Below are positions 6,553-7,614 of a DNA stretch of 7,614 nt, piece after piece. How positions within the stretch are numbered: the first letter of the stretch is position 1; each line of letters begins with the position of its first letter. The translations under genes and the position numbers were made by a program. The notes under the pieces are model-generated. The model was not told the DNA's origin and searched no databases. It saw only the letters and a list, made by a program, of their open reading frames with translations. The stretch is from an uncultured Clostridium sp. (GTDB lineage Bacteria; Bacillota; Clostridia; TANB77; CAG-508): contig CANEMG010000039.1 in the NCBI GenBank assembly GCA_947428535.1, positions 1-7,614 on the forward strand, in the 5' to 3' direction.

Positions 6553-6969
6553 TTAAGGTCCATCATGTTCTCTTTGGATTTTTTCATCATTTCTAACAAC
6601 TTTATCTTGAACTGCTCCTTTGTCATATTTCCCTCTCGTTGTAACTCCTTCTTTTATACCTTGCATTGTTGTATCTTGCATAGCAGCTCTTGAAATACTT
6701 GTTCCGCTTTTTCCTTTTCCACTTTTTGTTTTATTCTTTCCAAATACTGATTTTGACTTATCAGTTTTCTTTCTTTCTTCTCTTTCAACATCTCTTAATG
6801 CTTTAATTAATTCGCTTCCTTCTTTATTATCAACACCTGATGTTGTTAAAATCGCTAATTCTAAATTTTCTATAATATCTTCTCCAACTAAATCTTGGTT
6901 AGAAAAAGTTACTTTAGCTACTGATTTTATTCTATTTCCTATTTCTTTAAACAACTCTATAATTCCCAT
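6553..6969 (-). CDS. Small protein of unknown function, basic and probably part-disordered
   Basis: I do not recognise this 138-aa protein. Residues 1-20 (MGIIELFKEIGNRIKSVAKV) could form an amphipathic helix with I3, I4, L6, F7, I10, I14 and V17 on one face, perhaps for peripheral membrane or protein contact. A second acidic helical part follows (about 26-65, ENLELAILTT and ELIKALRDVEREERKK). Residues 66-95 are Lys/Ser/Gly-rich and probably disordered; the C-terminus is polar and ends EHDGP. It has no signal peptide, no full transmembrane helix and no cysteine. It has its own promoter (7034-7062) and terminator (6505-6530), so it looks like a real monocistronic gene between rpoD and rplU. 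The start is odd: the only good Shine-Dalgarno sequence is 25 nt upstream, with a palindrome between. Later starts are possible but none has a better site. Confidence 0.7.
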   Translation of the reverse strand: MGIIELFKEIGNRIKSVAKVTFSNQDLVGEDIIENLELAILTTSGVDNKEGSELIKALRDVEREERKKTDKSKSVFGKNKTKSGKGKSGTSISRAAMQDTTMQGIKEGVTTRGKYDKGAVQDKVVRNDEKIQREHDGP

Positions 6970-7002
6970 ATTAGCTAAGCTTAGCTTAGTTTTTCACCTC
7001 TC
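6970..7002 (-). promoter_or_regulatory. Shine-Dalgarno separated from its ATG by a 14-bp palindrome
   Basis: On the minus strand, AGAGGTG (core 6995-7002) is followed by 25 nt before the ATG at 6969. Inside that gap is the perfect palindrome AGCTAAGCTTAGCT (6973-6986). Folded into a hairpin it would reduce the effective spacing to about 11 nt, which is workable for initiation. A TGA in frame just after the Shine-Dalgarno sequence rules out an earlier start in this frame. Confidence 0.6.
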
Positions 7003-7033
7003 TTTTATTTAATAAAAAAACAATTCTATTTCT

Positions 7034-7062
7034 ATTATAGCAGAAAAAAGTCCTAAAATCAA
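7034..7062 (-). promoter_or_regulatory. Promoter of the orphan gene, overlapping the rpoD terminator
   Basis: The minus strand reads TTGATT (7062-7057), a 17-bp spacer, then a perfect TATAAT (7039-7034). Transcription would start near 7027, giving a leader of about 58 nt. The -35 box lies mostly in the loop of the rpoD terminator hairpin. Confidence 0.72.
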
Positions 7063-7071
7063 GGACTTTTT
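7045..7071 (-). terminator. Intrinsic terminator of rpoD
   Basis: On the minus strand, a 10-bp stem AAAAAGTCCT / AGGACTTTTT with a 7-nt loop is followed by further T residues. It begins 68 nt after the rpoD stop codon at 7139. Confidence 0.85.
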
Positions 7072-7138
7072 AAAAAATAATTTACATAATATTACTTATG
7101 GATCCATTTGGCTTTCAACATAGTAAATATCCTGTCTA

Positions 7139-7614
7139 TTAACTCATATAATCTTTTAATCTTTTACTTCTACTTGGATGTCTTAATTTTCTTAATGCTT
7201 TTGCTTCAATTTGTCTAATTCTCTCACGAGTTACTTGGAATTCCTTACCAACTTCTTCAAGTGTTCTTGCTTTACCATCTTCTAATCCAAATCTTAGTTT
7301 TAATACTTTAGCTTCTCTTGGTGTTAATGTACTCATAACTTCTTCTAATTGCTCTTTTAATAAAGTATATGCTGCTGAATCATGTGGAGCCGGTGATTCA
7401 TCATCTGGTATAAAATCTCCTAAATGACTATCATCTTCTTCTCCAATTGGTGTTTCTAGTGATACTGGATCTTGAGCTATTTTTTGTATTTCCATAACTT
7501 TTTCTACTGGTATTTCCATTTCTTCTGCAATTTCTTCTGGAGTTGGTTCTCTACCTAATATTTGAAGTAAATGTCGTGAAGTACGAATTAATTTATTTAT
7601 AGTTTCAACCATAT
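7139..7614 (-). CDS. rpoD: Primary RNA polymerase sigma factor RpoD/SigA, C-terminal part (cut by right edge)
   Basis: This is the housekeeping sigma factor that directs RNA polymerase to -10/-35 promoters. About 158 codons are visible and the N-terminal part is outside the window. The first bases leave ..AT before ATG GTT GAA, consistent with the HMVETINK of region 2.4/3.0, so this internal Met is not the start. Next come region 3 ([15 protein letters not shown]), the linker [15 protein letters not shown] (region 3.2), region 4.1 ([20 protein letters not shown]) and the region 4.2 helix-turn-helix ([31 protein letters not shown]), ending DYMS. Region 4.2 reads the -35 box, and the TTGACA/TTGAAA boxes found in this window fit it. 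The gene ends at its own terminator (7045-7071). Confidence 0.98.
   Translation of the reverse strand, partial: MVETINKLIRTSRHLLQILGREPTPEEIAEEMEIPVEKVMEIQKIAQDPVSLETPIGEEDDSHLGDFIPDDESPAPHDSAAYTLLKEQLEEVMSTLTPREAKVLKLRFGLEDGKARTLEEVGKEFQVTRERIRQIEAKALRKLRHPSRSKRLKDYMS

Noticed and set aside
1..7614. CRISPR array, insertion sequence, tRNA or phage attachment site
   Set aside because: No regularly spaced repeats, transposase motifs, terminal inverted repeats or cloverleaf-like sequences were seen in the window.

Overview
This AT-rich window carries a compact run of genes that all read on the minus strand. The low GC content, strong AGGAG-type ribosome binding sites, consensus sigma-A promoters and gene families suggest a low-GC member of the Bacillota, most likely an uncultured gut-type Clostridia. 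This placement is inferred from composition and protein style, not from a database match. Read in the direction of transcription (high to low coordinates), the order is: 3' part of rpoD; a small gene of unknown function; rplU-rpmA; a membrane-anchored SUMF1/FGE-fold protein; aspS; a secreted SH3-NlpC/P60 hydrolase; and the 5' part of comEC, which runs off the left edge.

Transcription units can be read fairly clearly. rpoD ends at an intrinsic terminator (7045-7071). The -35 box of the next promoter (TTGATT-17-TATAAT) lies in that terminator's loop and drives the 138-aa orphan, which has its own terminator (6505-6530). A near-consensus promoter (TTGACA-17-TAAAAT) starts rplU-rpmA behind a leader of about 95 nt that may be an L21-type autoregulatory RNA. 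A strong symmetric terminator (5479-5514) closes this operon. The SUMF1-like gene comes next. Right at its stop codon is a consensus promoter (TTGAAA-17-TATAAT) for aspS, followed with short gaps by the NlpC/P60 gene and comEC.

The core genes cover transcription (RpoD), 50S ribosomal subunit proteins (L21, L27), aspartyl-tRNA synthesis, cell-wall remodelling and DNA uptake. The accessory pieces are the small orphan and the SUMF1-like surface protein.

The most interesting signal is at the nlpC-comEC junction. comEC is fully open, but no ATG, GTG or TTG lies at a usable distance from its good ribosome binding site; the codon there is AUA. An 8-bp hairpin with a U-tract, which is a textbook intrinsic terminator, is embedded in the first codons of the reading frame. 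This could be translation-coupled attenuation of comEC, or decay of its 5' end. Other points of note are a Shine-Dalgarno sequence separated from its ATG by a 14-bp palindrome in the orphan gene, an L27 without the Prp-cleaved extension together with absence of prp, a Lys/Ala/Glu tail on L21, and a SUMF1 domain lacking the catalytic cysteines.
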